Origin: Phytophthora quininea
Taxonomy: Eukaryota; Oomycota; Peronosporomycetes; Peronosporales; Peronosporaceae
DNA: 57,489 bases
Direction of reading: 5' to 3'
Assembly (NCBI GenBank): GCA_011947345.1
Contig: JAAVTG010000716.1
Location: 1 to 57,489, forward strand
Position 1 is the stretch's first letter. Each line of letters begins with the position of its first letter. Positions 33,503-43,694 of this stretch are shown here, in pieces. Under the pieces are notes generated by a model. That model made no database searches and had not been told where the DNA came from. It saw only the letters and a list, made by a program, of their open reading frames with translations. The position numbers and the translations under genes are program-made.

Positions 33503-34829
33503 ATGAAGTTGCGTTTGTCGCTGACCCCGGTGGTAGCCGCTCTACTCGCAACCACCTACGCCGATTCCTCGCCGGCGCGGCAATCCGTCACGACGGCTGA
33601 AATGCCAGCAAACCGAAGTCAAGTGATCAAAGCGGCGGCTGTCGAAAACCGGCTTCTGCGAGCCATCGACGACGACGACAACGACGATAATGAGGAAGGC
33701 GAAGAGAGGGCTGGGCTGCCAGGCTTGTCAACGAAGGCCGCCGACGCAAAACTGAAACTGAAGTACGCGAGGTGGCAGGCAAAAACGTGGAACCCTTTTT
33801 GTCCTCAACAAACTGAAGGCCGGCGGATCGACACTGGATGACTACCCGACCATGGTCGCTTGGCTCAAGTACTCACTCTAGTACAGGTTAATAGTTGAAA
33901 TGATTTGATTAACTAGTTAGCGGATTCTCTCGTCTGGAAGAAGCAGCAGCCGCCAGCTCAGAGATGGCCGAAAGACTGATGACCACGGAGCCCACACTTG
34001 GCGCCACATTTCTTTCAAGGCTGGGCACGTATAAAGGCAGTGCTCAACCGTTTCGATAGCTTGACACGTAGGACGAACACCTTGTTGAATATTTGGGTCC
34101 AGTGATGTTAGAAAGTAAAGCCGCGAGCCCACAGTCATCACCAAAGTACAGGCGCAGCATTATGTCATGGACCCCAGGTAGGAGAAACCCACGAAGTGGT
34201 AGGAAGCCCGACAATGTTTGATGAATGCGTTGTCTAGGGCACCCTAAATCTTCCATCGGATGATGATCCATATCTGGTACTTTTTGAAGGAGTTTTGTCC
34301 AATCTTGAAGTCGCAAGTATGGGAAGAAGCGCGCTTTTGGCTCAGTTGGAACCAATCCATTCACTTTTACTCCAAATACTGGTGGTGTGTTTGAAATTGC
34401 CACAACTCGAATACCCCCAGCTTCAGGATCCGGTAGAACACGATAAAAACCTTGCGTCAACTGATGATAAAGCCGAAATATATCATGCAGAACGATTTTG
34501 GATCCACGGGTAGGATGAAGCGCCTCCAGTACAGGAAGAAACACCCGGGCGACTACTACGGCTCAGACACCTTCATTTTCAGCCAATTCATGAAGACCAT
34601 GGACGACGCCAAGATGGCCAAGACCTTCATAGAGTTGGAGAAGAACCCTCAATTCGAGAGTCTCGCGAAAGAGATGCAGAAGGCGCAGTACGGCCGCTGG
34701 GCTTCCAACAGGGTGACCCCGGAAGAAGCTCGGCTGAAGCTGGGGCTGACCATCGAGGACAAATCTGACCCGCTTTACAAGTTCTAGAGCGGCTACGTCG
34801 AAACACTGAAGGCAAAGGGCAACATCTGA
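33503..34829 (+). pseudogene. RxLR-dEER effector pseudogene split by a LINE
   Basis: The N-terminus has a signal peptide (about residues 1-21), RLLR near residue 52 and an acidic run ending GEER near residue 69, the classic oomycete host-translocation arrangement. A WY-type helical region follows. A frameshift in the A5 run at 33781-33785 ends the first frame at 33841; in the other phase WY-like sequence continues to an in-frame TAG at 33879. A 640-bp LINE fragment then interrupts the gene (33888-34527). The downstream part (34528-34829) continues the same phase with another WY-like module, a second TAG at 34785 and a terminal TGA. It is clearly inactive. Confidence 0.85.
33888..34527 (-). 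mobile_element. 5'-truncated LINE fragment inside the effector pseudogene
   Basis: In the minus sense it encodes the C-terminal part of a non-LTR polyprotein (LHPTRGSKIVLHDIFRLYHQL, HPMEDLGCPRQRIHQTLSG, then the Cys-His region CVRPTCQAIETVEHC) with indels, ending in the family 3' tail near 33888-33930. AGTACAGG flanks it on both sides (33880-33887 and 34528-34535), an 8-bp target duplication. Its relatives are at 48460-49068 and 54490-55645. Confidence 0.85.
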
Positions 34830-35149
34830 TCGCAAGGATTCGCCCGGTACATATTTGCAGCCGTCTGTCTGAGTTGTTCAGAGCACTGCTGTGACAGCAG
34901 TATATACGACCGAGTGAACTCTAAAGCTACAATGGATTGACGTGCTTATCCTCTACCACGATGGATCGACTCCAAGAAGTACGACAGCGCCTGCCGCCAG
35001 TGGTTCGAACGCTTCGCCCAGCAGTGCCGGATCGCGTCACCGAGTTGCAGTGCTGGGAGCTTGTTTCATCAAAGTCTTCGTGCTCTGAAATTCGCGGCTT
35101 CGTTGCATGCGACGTGCTTGGTAGGAGATTATCCACATGTAGTAGGAAG
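34830..35149. other. Intergenic stretch
   Basis: No gene supported. A short inverted repeat CTGCTGTGACAGCAG lies near 34887. Confidence 0.5.
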
Positions 35150-36400
35150 TTAAATGGCGATATCATCTAGCCAGCCATTGGCCTTCCAGTCTTCCTCTAC
35201 AAGCATGCCATTGATCGCCTTCCCACACAGATCCGTGATGGTGTCATGTGTATTCACGACAAAATTCGTTAGTGCTCCCACTTGAAGTTCGTGGTCACCA
35301 ATATCGTCCTGCAGCTCCAGAGTCATCGTCGAACACGACTGCATCGACGTCGATGTCATCGGCAGCGAACCATTGCAGTCGTCACAGTCGGATCGTACGA
35401 GCTCACGAGTGTCTGACAAGTCCACAGCACGGAGCACAAGCAGACCGGTCTGAACACACTTCAGACCCTGGAACTTCGTGTCGTTGATCTCGAACGGTTC
35501 CTTCCACATGACCATGACGCGGTCGGCCTCAACGTACTCGCGATACGTTTCCTTTCCTCGAACGTTGGTATGAAAAGGTCCTACTGACACGAGGACTTCG
35601 TACGAGCGCGACACCACGTCAGCCGTCGACAATCTCGGCTCGTAGAAATAGCTCTTCTTCTTGGTGCCTTCCTCAATAAACGCTCGCCAAAGAGCTTTCT
35701 CCGCCACGTGAATGTCGAAAGGCAGCATCGCATTGGCTTTTGTCACCAACGCAAGAGAAGAGCTCGAGCTCGCGTCGTTCGTGACGTGGACATTGCAGAA
35801 CGCGGTGTCTCGGTTGCAAACTCGGCGCCACGAAACAAAGCGCCAGCATTGAGGTGGGCACGCATGACGTGTGCGTATTGATCCGCAAAGATGTCATTGT
35901 CCGTCGGTCTCGAGTTTGTCTGTCGCTCTACCTCCTTTCCTCACAAAGCCATTAAAAAGAATACCAAATAAAACTTTGAATAAAACAAAGTTTCGAAGTA
36001 GTACCGGCCATTTGCGCAGAAGCCTCTCCAGCTTCTTGGCCAGCTTCAGTTGCGTCTCCAGTGACGCTCGGAGCTTCTGGTTCTCCTCTTCAGCGCTCTC
36101 CCTCCCTTTCTGCTGTCGCTCTGCGATGGGTTTCCACAGCGACGGCCCAGGATTCTTCACCGAGAGCAAGCCGTCCAGCTTCTGGGCCTTGAGCTGCATC
36201 ATCTGCGTCTCCAGCTTCTTCACCAGGTCTCGCAGGTAATCCAACTCCAGCTTCTGGCGTCGGAGGCGCTTCTTCTTGGGCTTCTCTGGCGGTGGTATCG
36301 ACTGCTGCGGTACATCCATCGCTGGCGGGCCACCGGAAGGAATTGCACGACCCAGGAAGTCGCTGCTAAAGCGTCTGTCCCTGGAGATGAACTCAGACAT
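35150..36400 (-). pseudogene. M96/START-like gene with basic coiled-coil N-terminus
   Basis: The N-terminal frame (35894-36400) starts MSEFISRDRRF and has a Pro-rich segment, then the basic stretch KKKRLRRQKLELDYLRDLVKKLETQM leading into a coiled coil, resembling a bZIP region. The C-terminal frame (35150-35749) contains NAMLPFDIHVAEKALWRAF and later RVMVMWKEPFE, phrases typical of the START-like part of the M96 family as I recall it. Between them (35750-35893) the coding potential jumps phase at least twice, so either an intron plus an indel or decay is present. A nuclear DNA-binding role is possible from the basic coiled coil but not shown. Confidence 0.5.
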
Positions 36401-36426
36401 TTGTGCCGTGCTTCGAAGTGCAGTTT

Positions 36427-36520
36427 ATTTTCCATCCCGACAAGGAGATACAGTAATGCCGGCAGTGGCTTTCCATTCGTATACGCATCGATTCCACTGG
36501 TCCCTTTGCTCAGCCGAGAT
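36427..36520. repeat. Stranded piece of head-to-head AKR spacer
   Basis: 94 bp identical to the spacer segment around the CATCCCGACAAGGAGATACAG box, ending at GCTCAGCCGAGAT. The next array base (CACTAATCC) is at 37391, so an 870-bp insert separates them. Confidence 0.85.
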
Positions 36521-37390
36521 TGGGATTTTCCAAGGAGCTGAAGGCGACGGGGAAAAGAGGTTTCCTGCAGGGAAGGTCATCACCTCGCTCAGCGCGGCCT
36601 CGTCCGAATAGATGCACGTCCAAGTGCCATGGTTTTCTACCTAACATACGGGGCTGCAGCATGCAGTCCCCGGGCGGGTAGGTTTTCCCATCGCTAGATG
36701 CTCGAAGACCAGTCCATTCAGAGGCCAGCCATTTGCTCTTCGGCGGTGGCGCGACAACACCAAGCTCCAACAGCTCAAGCACCGGCAGACTGCCGCCTCG
36801 GTCGCGCGCTTTAATACAGGGCTGCGCACTCTCCTCGACGACAGCCCGCCGCCGGGAGCAGGGCTGCGCCCGGGTCCGCCAGGTGTCCAAGTCCCGCGAA
36901 GGCTTTCTGACCGCGATATTCCGGCGATGACCAAGGGTTCGTCCGACACGGCGGTGGCACAGCGCAACACGTCAGTCCCGGAGCTCCGTCCCATGACAGC
37001 TCGCCTTCTACAAGGTCCCACAGCCGGCCGGACTCCGACAATCGCTCCCCACTGGAGTCCGCACACGCGACTCGCCCACACAACGGTCACCTCGCCGAAG
37101 CTCGTCGCAAGGGGGACCTGAGCACCATGACTCGCCATTCTAGCAACTCGCGGCAACCCCAACATGTAAGGCCCTGACTATGAGGTGCTACTCACTCTGT
37201 GCTTCTTACCATTCCACAGGCACTGATCAGTCCATTCACATTCCACCCTCATTTAGGGGCTAGCCTCTCCGACTTCCTCTCGCTGGCGCCGCCTACGCGC
37301 GCCCACGCCCATCGACCTCACTCTACGAGGCCGAGGCTTTAATGTGAATGGACTGATCTTATGCCCCAATGACCTGTACGATTAAGGAAA
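36521..37390. other. 870-bp insertion in AKR spacer, unknown content
   Basis: Uninterrupted spacers join CCGAGAT directly to CACTAATCC, so 36521-37390 is foreign. It is GC-rich with an open frame of 174 codons (36641-37165, -) that I do not recognise, and it contains a 134-bp inverted-repeat element at its right side. No target duplication is evident. Confidence 0.6.
37225..37358. mobile_element. MITE-like element, 18-bp terminal inverted repeats
   Basis: GATCAGTCCATTCACATT at 37225-37242 is perfectly inverted at 37341-37358, separated by about 98 bp of CG-rich sequence. It is short and has no coding capacity, as in a MITE. A target duplication is not clear. Confidence 0.55.
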
Positions 37391-37672
37391 CACTAATCCA
37401 AACCGGTCGGCCATACCTTCAAGGTATTACCTTTGGAAGCGCTCACCTTAGGGCTGTCCGCTACCGACCCTACATCTCGCCTAACCAACGAAATGGATTG
37501 CTAGATTACCGTATCGTACTGGTTGCTTGCGTACAAGACTTGACGCGCTGTCGACCACCTTGGCCCGAGGCCAATCAGGTGCTGCTTCCACTCCCCCAGG
37601 GTCTTGCTCATTGTCGAATTCGCTTCATCTCCTCAACTCCAACTACTCACCCCACCGTTCACTCACTCCACC

Positions 37673-38558
37673 ATGGGACTCTCCGCCGACGGTAGCTCCG
37701 CCAAGATGACGTACCGGTTCATGGGGAATTCGGGTCTGCTCGTATCCAAGTTCGGACTTGGCGCCTTCATGAGCGACGAGGCCAAGTACGAGGGCGACGG
37801 ATGGTACGAGATGATGAGTCTCGCCTACAAGCACGGCGTCAACTTCTTCGACTGCGCCGAGGCCTACGGCAGCGGCAAGGCTGAGGTGATGCTGGGCAGG
37901 GCCATCGAGAGAGGCGTCGCCGAAGGAGTGTGGGGTCGCGAGGACCTGGTGATCACCACCAAGCTCTTTCCAGGCACCAAGCCGGGACCCAACGCCTCCG
38001 GTGTGAGCCGCAAGCACGTCATTGAAGGCGCCAAGGCCTCGCTCAGGCGACTGGGCCTCGACTACGTCGACGTCATCTTCTGCCACCGGTCGGATCCGCA
38101 CACCCCATCGAGGAGACCGTGCGAGTCATGAACTTCGTGATCGAGCAAGGCTGGGACTGACCACGTGGTCTCCGCTGTCCATGGGCATCCTCACGGGCAA
38201 GTACAGCGCGGGCAAACCCGAAGGCTCTCGCTACGCGTCCGCTATGTTCCAGTCCGGCCACTTCGACGAAGGCTTCGCTGAGGGCGTGGAGATCGCCGAC
38301 AAGCTCAAGCCGATCGCCGACGAGTTGGGCTGCTCGCTGGCGCAGATGGCCATCGCTTGGGTCGTCTCCAACGAAAACGTGTCAACGGTTCTGCTTGGGG
38401 CGAGTCGCCCGGCTCAGCTGGAGGAGACGCTGCAGGCGCTCCAGTTCGAGAGCAAGATCACGCCCGAGGTCAAGGCCAAGATCGACGCCGTCGTCAAGTT
38501 CGTGCCGAAGCTGCCTGAGCTCGACCAGTTCGCTCTGATGCGCAGCCACTACCTGTAA
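37673..38558 (+). pseudogene. AKR6-type aldo-keto reductase, array copy 11 (frameshift and deletion)
   Basis: It carries the shared C5-to-C4 loss near 38104 and a 172-bp internal deletion that joins the AGGCTGGG of the EQGWAF codons to the AGGCTGGG of the YRLGLTTW codons. The catalytic tetrad frame is intact up to the C4 site. The C-terminus ends SHYL at 38558. The next genes downstream are the tail-spacer ORF and the full WLGC gene, so this is the right-most copy. Confidence 0.9.
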
Positions 38559-38638
38559 GAGGGCAACCGCCTTGGTAAATCAAGAATGCATTTTGGGGTT
38601 GCACTGACACGGTTACGGCGGCACTGCCTTCTATTTCG

Positions 38639-38989
38639 TTGGAGGCCTTCTTTTCCTATACCTGGCAGCAAGAAGCCTTCTATCTTGGAAAAAATGTTGT
38701 GTGTCCAGGTAATTCTTTACTTGTTTCGGTCTGGGAGCTGTTGATGAAACACAACCTTGCGGAAGCCGTCGTGTGTCAAGCCATGCAAGATGCCGTCGTA
38801 TTGCACGATAGCAGCTCTTTACGCCGTCAAGTTGACGCTCGTGTCGCGGGAAAAATGACGTCGTTCCAACTTGCAAGTGGAAAAGCTTCGACTCCGGCTA
38901 CCACTTCAGCGTCTGCGGCAAGAGGGTCATCAGCATCAAAGGCAAAGAGGAGAAGCCTAAGAGCGACCCTGCTTTCCATCTCGTTTAGT
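38639..38989 (+). pseudogene. Tail-spacer ORF at the array edge
   Basis: As 14659-15009 but with one base lost near 38877 (FQLARW region) and another near 38987. It lies between the last AKR copy and the stop of the full WLGC gene, so the stretch is part of the ancestral locus rather than something gained within the array. Confidence 0.5.
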
Positions 38990-38996
38990 CTCAAAT

Positions 38997-41333
38997 CTAT
39001 GGTGTATTGTTTGGTCGCTCACATCCAAGCCAGGCTTCAATGGCAGTGTCACAAATATCGCCAACGCCTCGTTGGATCTGCAGCTGCCTCGTAGCGATGT
39101 ACTTGGTATCCGTCACGCAATTCACCACCATCATTCGGGTGTTGTAGCAGATCCTTGGGCGCCACTTATCCATAGACTGCACTGCTTGCAATTGATCCCT
39201 CCGCACAATTCGTCCGATGAGTATTTCGTCGGCGCCGTCACTTCTCGGTCGAGTGGCGGCGAACTCGGACAAGTTGTGTCTTTAAACGTTGCAAACACAG
39301 CCACACAGCCACATCGCCGACAGAAGCGCGTTCATCGGTCCATTGTAGCGACTATTTCTCCCCGCTATCGGTAGACATCGAGACTCGGCCATGTTGCAAG
39401 TTCCTCGGATATATCCGTTGCAACACACTGCACTTCGAGCTCGTACTCCGAAAGAGGAGAGACTTGACAGAGGACCCAAAGAAGGCAGCGCCGGAGCTCG
39501 TAGAGCGTGGATGATGTTGAGATCGGTCACTTTTCCCAGCCCCGTAAAGCGTGGAATTTGACGGCGGAACTAACCGCAGCTAACGCCAAGTAGCGGAGGT
39601 TTGTCAACGCAGATTGGGGACGGAAGTGTGTCAACGTTGGAGATGCCGCCGAGGTGCAAGAACATCAAATTCGGCATGTTGTCGAAGGATCCATCTTGCA
39701 GTCTCGTGCTGGTCGAAATCTCCTCCACGTGGCTAAGCAGTCGTGACAATCTGTTAAGAATCATAAAATAATAATCAAGAGGCCCAACTTACAAGTATTG
39801 CAGCTGCGAGAACTCGGAGAACCAGTCTGGTAAGCTTTCAATCTTGGAGAAGGCCAAAATCAGCTGCTCGAGTAGACGACGTTGATCAAGCTACTCAGGT
39901 AGTGCTGGTACAGCTCGGTTAATAATCTGCATGATGAGTAATTCCCCAGCAATTGCAAGCTTCGCCAGATTATCGGTTGTGTCCACGGGATCTGTCCATT
40001 CCGCATACGTCGTGGGCTTCAACTGTCGATCGGCGAAGACTAGACACCTGCAGTGTTGATAACCGAAATTCCACTGGTAGCTGACGACGGCGCACTCGTC
40101 GTACTTGATGCAGAGCTCTGTACTGGACCGCACAGCTCCGAATGAATAGACGAAATTGAAGACCACCGCAACGAGAAAGACCAGCGAGAGTAAGAGCTTG
40201 ACTAAGAAATGTTTGCCGACTTTCGGCTTGGACGTTGCCATCGCTGCAATCCTCCGAAAGAAAGCTTTGAGGCTTTCTGTTCACGTCACGTTCGGAGCTG
40301 ACTCAGGCTTCACCATCGTTTTCCGCTGAAGAATTTGTTGACGTTCGTGGTAGTTATGGATCACGTCGAGAGTATAATTTTCCTCCACTTATATAGCGAT
40401 AATAAATTCAATGCTGACTTGTAGAAGAGCGCCGTCCCCGAAGAGATCTGCAAATAGTGGAAGGCACTACAGAAGCTTGAAATCTGCGCCGGGTCTCCGA
40501 AGATGCGAGCGACCGTATCAAAGGTGCTAGACCCAACAGTCTCAAGCTTTGTCATGAACGCGGTACGGTCGAAATGGAACGACTTATAAAGTAAATGAGC
40601 ACAACTAGTGGTGCGAACACCGCTAAGGAGATATCAAAGCTGCAGCTCAAGTCAGAGTTAGTGAAAGTTCCAGCTCTTAAAAGAAGAAAAAATACTTTAC
40701 GTGTAGTAAAGTCGAGCGCTGATCAAGTTTGAGGCAGCCACGTATCGCTGACTGCGATAACAAGCCATGATCCAGTTCAATAGCAGCAAGACCGAGTAAT
40801 AGTAAATGATTGCCGTCGGAACCCCACATGAAGTACGTGTAGAGGGTAATTGCTTGAAAATAAGTTCGGGGAGATCCAACAATGCCGTCTAGAAAGCAAA
40901 ACGTCAAATAGTTCGATAAACCACCGCAAAGATTTGTTAACGTACGAAGTATTGCTGGTGGATGTCACTCGGCAAGTCGAATCGTGGTGAATCCAATGGA
41001 CAGCTCGCTGGAACATGTTGGGGCTAGTTTTCGTCATATCTTTGTCCTCGCTGCTTTGAATCTGTCACTCGAAATTGCCCACACACGGTGGAAGAAGAGC
41101 ATCAAAACCGCCAACGCCATGTAGCCGACTCCGAACAACACTAAAAGAACCTTAAATCACCGCCAGAGCAAACGTCCAAATCGCTGACAGCACCAGCACG
41201 GCGGCTGTGGGGAGGATACCAAGAAAGCCAAACACGTCGTAGAAGTGGCTATTTCCGCAGCGACAATCCCAGCCACGGATGGCCTCGGACTGTCAGACTA
41301 AGTTGGACGCTTGTACTTCATCGACTGCTCCAT
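38997..41333 (-). pseudogene. WLGC-family LRR/membrane protein gene, full-length copy at array edge
   Basis: Read from the minus strand: possible ATG at 41333 (MEQSMKYK), a multi-pass membrane region in pieces (GILPTAAVLVLSAIWTFALAVI near 41.2 kb; FQAITLYTYF and AIIYYYSVLLLLNWIMACYR near 40.8 kb), another membrane segment (HFLVKLLLSLVFLVAVVFNFVY, 40.2 kb), LRR-like sequence (IESLPDWFSEFSQLQYL), a GT-AG intron at about 39736-39794, more LRR, then the Cys-rich C-terminal domain ending AWLGC. An in-frame TAG after PALPE (about 39891) and several phase changes suggest decay. This type of protein is expected at a membrane; its function is unknown. It is the template of the truncated WLGC pieces in the array. 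Confidence 0.65.
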
Positions 41334-42389
41334 CGTGACTTTGAGCAGATTCGATCTGCGATCGAGGGCCTCGATCACCGTCTCAGTCGCTTGTCATCGC
41401 CACGAAAGGGGATGAATAGTCGTATCCCACAAGAAGCAGACCCTCCATAGTCCTGAAACTCCTACACCCGTTTCGTTGTACTGCGTCTGGTACACCAATG
41501 TGGATTTTGTTTGCAGGATGCAGCAATATCGAGATCGTTGATTCGACTTTTGCCTTCAACTTCCATCCAAGTAAAGACGGACAAGACGGCGACAATGGAC
41601 AGCTTTGTCGTGAAAGAATACCAGGGCTATATGGACCACGACCAAAGAGACGACGACGGCGAGAGTGGGAAGACGCCAGTGATCAGAGAAGCCGTACCAC
41701 GATGATGAAGAAGATGCAAAGTTCCCGGCGAACGAAGTTCGAAGGAAACAAGTTTTTCGGGTTGGATCGGAAAGAAGGCCATGTGCACAAATGTACCAAG
41801 ATCCATCAAGCAGCGTCAATGGATTGTCCGACAAGAGCATGAGGATGTCAGGGCACGACAAGAACCCCGCGGCGGATTTTGATCCGCGACGCTGCAAACG
41901 ACTTCGCCGAGTCAGGAGTTTCGTCTCGCGTTGTCCTACAACCGGCCGGTGGCTGCCAAACGTAGGTGTCCGAGTTCTGCTGCGGTAGTTTCGGCGGAGT
42001 CGGTTCAACAGAGCCCTCATTCAGTCTTTGGCTGCGTCACCGCAACGAGCCTCCAGCGACAAGATCAAGCGCGTGCAGACCTCGAATGTCTCGGCCCAAG
42101 CGCAGAATTTTTACACCCCACCACTCCACTCCTTTGGGGGCTGCCTCAGTTTGTCGAGCTACGCGAGACACTCTGAGGTTAGCCTCATTACCCGATAAAT
42201 GAGCAGCTCTGCCCCCCATATGGCTTCTTGTAGAGAACGGAGGAAATACGCGGACGGAGGTTAGAGATAAGGTGAAGAGCTGGAAGCAATCAGTAAAGGC
42301 AACCGCGTTTATTAACGACATCAAAGTGACCCTTAGGGACTCGTGAGCAAAATCCGCTTACGGAGCAGCAACAGCGCTCTGCTTCTTGC
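41334..42389. other. Region between WLGC gene and RxLR effector
   Basis: Several overlapping frames of 60-154 codons exist on both strands (for example 41498-41842 + and 41556-42020 -), none with a recognisable motif or clear advantage. I call no gene here. The last 100 bp would be the effector 3' end. Confidence 0.4.
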
Positions 42390-42917
42390 TCAGGTCGACC
42401 CCGAGTACAGATTGATCGCTTTCTTCATGTCGTCAGACGCGTCAGCAACTCCGAATTGTTTCTTCACCTCCTTGAACGAGAGACTTTCCTGTAGCCAATT
42501 GTTGATTCTGCCCTTGGCGCCGCGGACATTCTCGATTTGCTTCATCAGTTTGGCGTCTATACCATTCAGGTAGGGGAACTCATCAGCAGCCTTAACCTTA
42601 GCGGCGTTAGCTTTAATAGCGTTAACTTTAGCGGCGTGAACCTTAACGGCGTTAACGGCATCATCCGCCACGCTGAGCCTGGGAAAGTACCTCATCACCG
42701 AGATCATGCGCTCTTCGTCGTTCTGATCGTTGTCATCCGAGCCTGGGTCCTCCGGGTCATCGTGGTTCTGGTTGCTTCTCAGGAATCTCTTGGGAGCGTC
42801 GACCTTAATGGCGTTCGCCGTGGCCACGGTCGACAGTTTCTGTTCCGATTCGGAAGCAGCTTCGGTACTGGCGAGGAGAGTGACGGCGGCCACGATGAGG
42901 ACGGACGTAAGACGCAT
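42390..42917 (-). CDS. RxLR-dEER effector, open
   Basis: 175 aa from the ATG at 42915-42917; the frame is open further upstream, but this start gives a signal peptide (MRLTSVLIVAAVTLL, cleavage near STEA, residue 20). RFLR is at 44-47 and the acidic DDNDQNDEER ends at 70, so both translocation motifs are present and well spaced. A five-residue repeat rich in Ala, Lys, Val and Asn occupies about 88-110, and a related NAIKVDA lies before RFLR. The C-terminus has a WY-type helix (NNWLQESLSFKEVKKQF, Trp141) with Tyr171. Expected to be secreted and delivered into plant cells; the target is unknown. Confidence 0.88.
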   Translation of the reverse strand: MRLTSVLIVAAVTLLASTEAASESEQKLSTVATANAIKVDAPKRFLRSNQNHDDPEDPGSDDNDQNDEERMISVMRYFPRLSVADDAVNAVKVHAAKVNAIKANAAKVKAADEFPYLNGIDAKLMKQIENVRGAKGRINNWLQESLSFKEVKKQFGVADASDDMKKAINLYSGST

Positions 42918-43677
42918 AGCGAGTTTGTTGAGGAACGCTTGAGTGGCCGACGGGGAATCGATGAATGAGCTCCGAACCAAGTTTCGCTGCAGACTGTGCG
43001 TAATAATGAGAACACATCTGAAGATCGATACGGCTGTCTGATCGCGTGTATACAATAATGAAAATTCGATATTACTAATTTCCACTAAGGGGTTATTATT
43101 AATACAATCCGCAAAAATGTACTGACGGCAGCCTCTTCTTTACCAGCAAGAACAATTTGCTGGAGCTCTTTTGCTTCTCTAATCACCACAAATATCTTCG
43201 TGTTGTCGAACTCGCTCCTCCGTGAGCTCTGCACGACACTGTAATACAGAGTCTGCAGTGCTGGCACAGTTCGGATGAAAACCCCACCACCACATGGAGG
43301 GCATCACTTCCTATAAATTTGTGATAACAGTCACGTATACACGTCTAAACTATTATAACGAGCCTCTGACCATTATAAAGAAGACTGACACTTTTCGCGT
43401 AGATGGAAAATCTCCTGCTTCCCAGTCCACTCGGCAAATGTAGATGGTATGTACGGGGGGCTCCACCTGCCACGCCGTGGGGGCTCGTCTTTGCCGAATT
43501 CGAGCCCTTCCTTTGTGCCAAGTCTGGGTTATCGCCCAGCCTAGTAGTGAGCGGGTCTTATGCGAATCGAAGTTCTATGTACCGATAAGCTCGAGGTAAT
43601 TCAGTACATGTGATCCACGACTCTGCAACCTGGCAGCTCTTTGGTCCCACCTTTGAAGATTTGGCAGGGATCTGTGT
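42918..43677. other. Stretch upstream of the effector
   Basis: A 60-codon frame at 43085-43267 (-) begins at GTG and resembles nothing I know. Otherwise AT-rich sequence that includes the effector promoter. No gene called. Confidence 0.4.
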
Positions 43678-43694
43678 TTCCTCATTTTGAGTCA

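Larger units (their letters stand above)
1..39662. repeat. Alternating inverted array of AKR gene units
   Basis: Eleven AKR copies start at 316(+), 3531(-), 4957(+), 8217(-), 9648(+), 16791(-), 18223(+), 19811(-), 21184(+), 30510(-) and 37673(+). Strand alternates without exception. Same-strand starts are about 4.64-4.71 kb apart once the inserted elements are subtracted; the exception is 18223 to 21184, where a deletion shortened the unit. A unit consists of an AKR gene, a tail-to-tail spacer (exon-like ORF plus WLGC 3' fragment), an inverted AKR gene and a head-to-head spacer of about 1.43 kb. Bases 1-315 are the 5' flank of the first copy, so the array probably continues to the left. The structure is read directly from repeated sequence; the amplification mechanism is inference. 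Confidence 0.9.

Noticed and set aside
36641..37165. 174-codon GC-rich frame as a gene
   Set aside because: No recognisable motif, it overlaps other open phases, and it lies in an insertion of unknown type. Described as insertion content only.
41498..42020. Overlapping frames on both strands between the WLGC gene and the effector
   Set aside because: Neither strand shows a motif, signal peptide or convincing intron structure.
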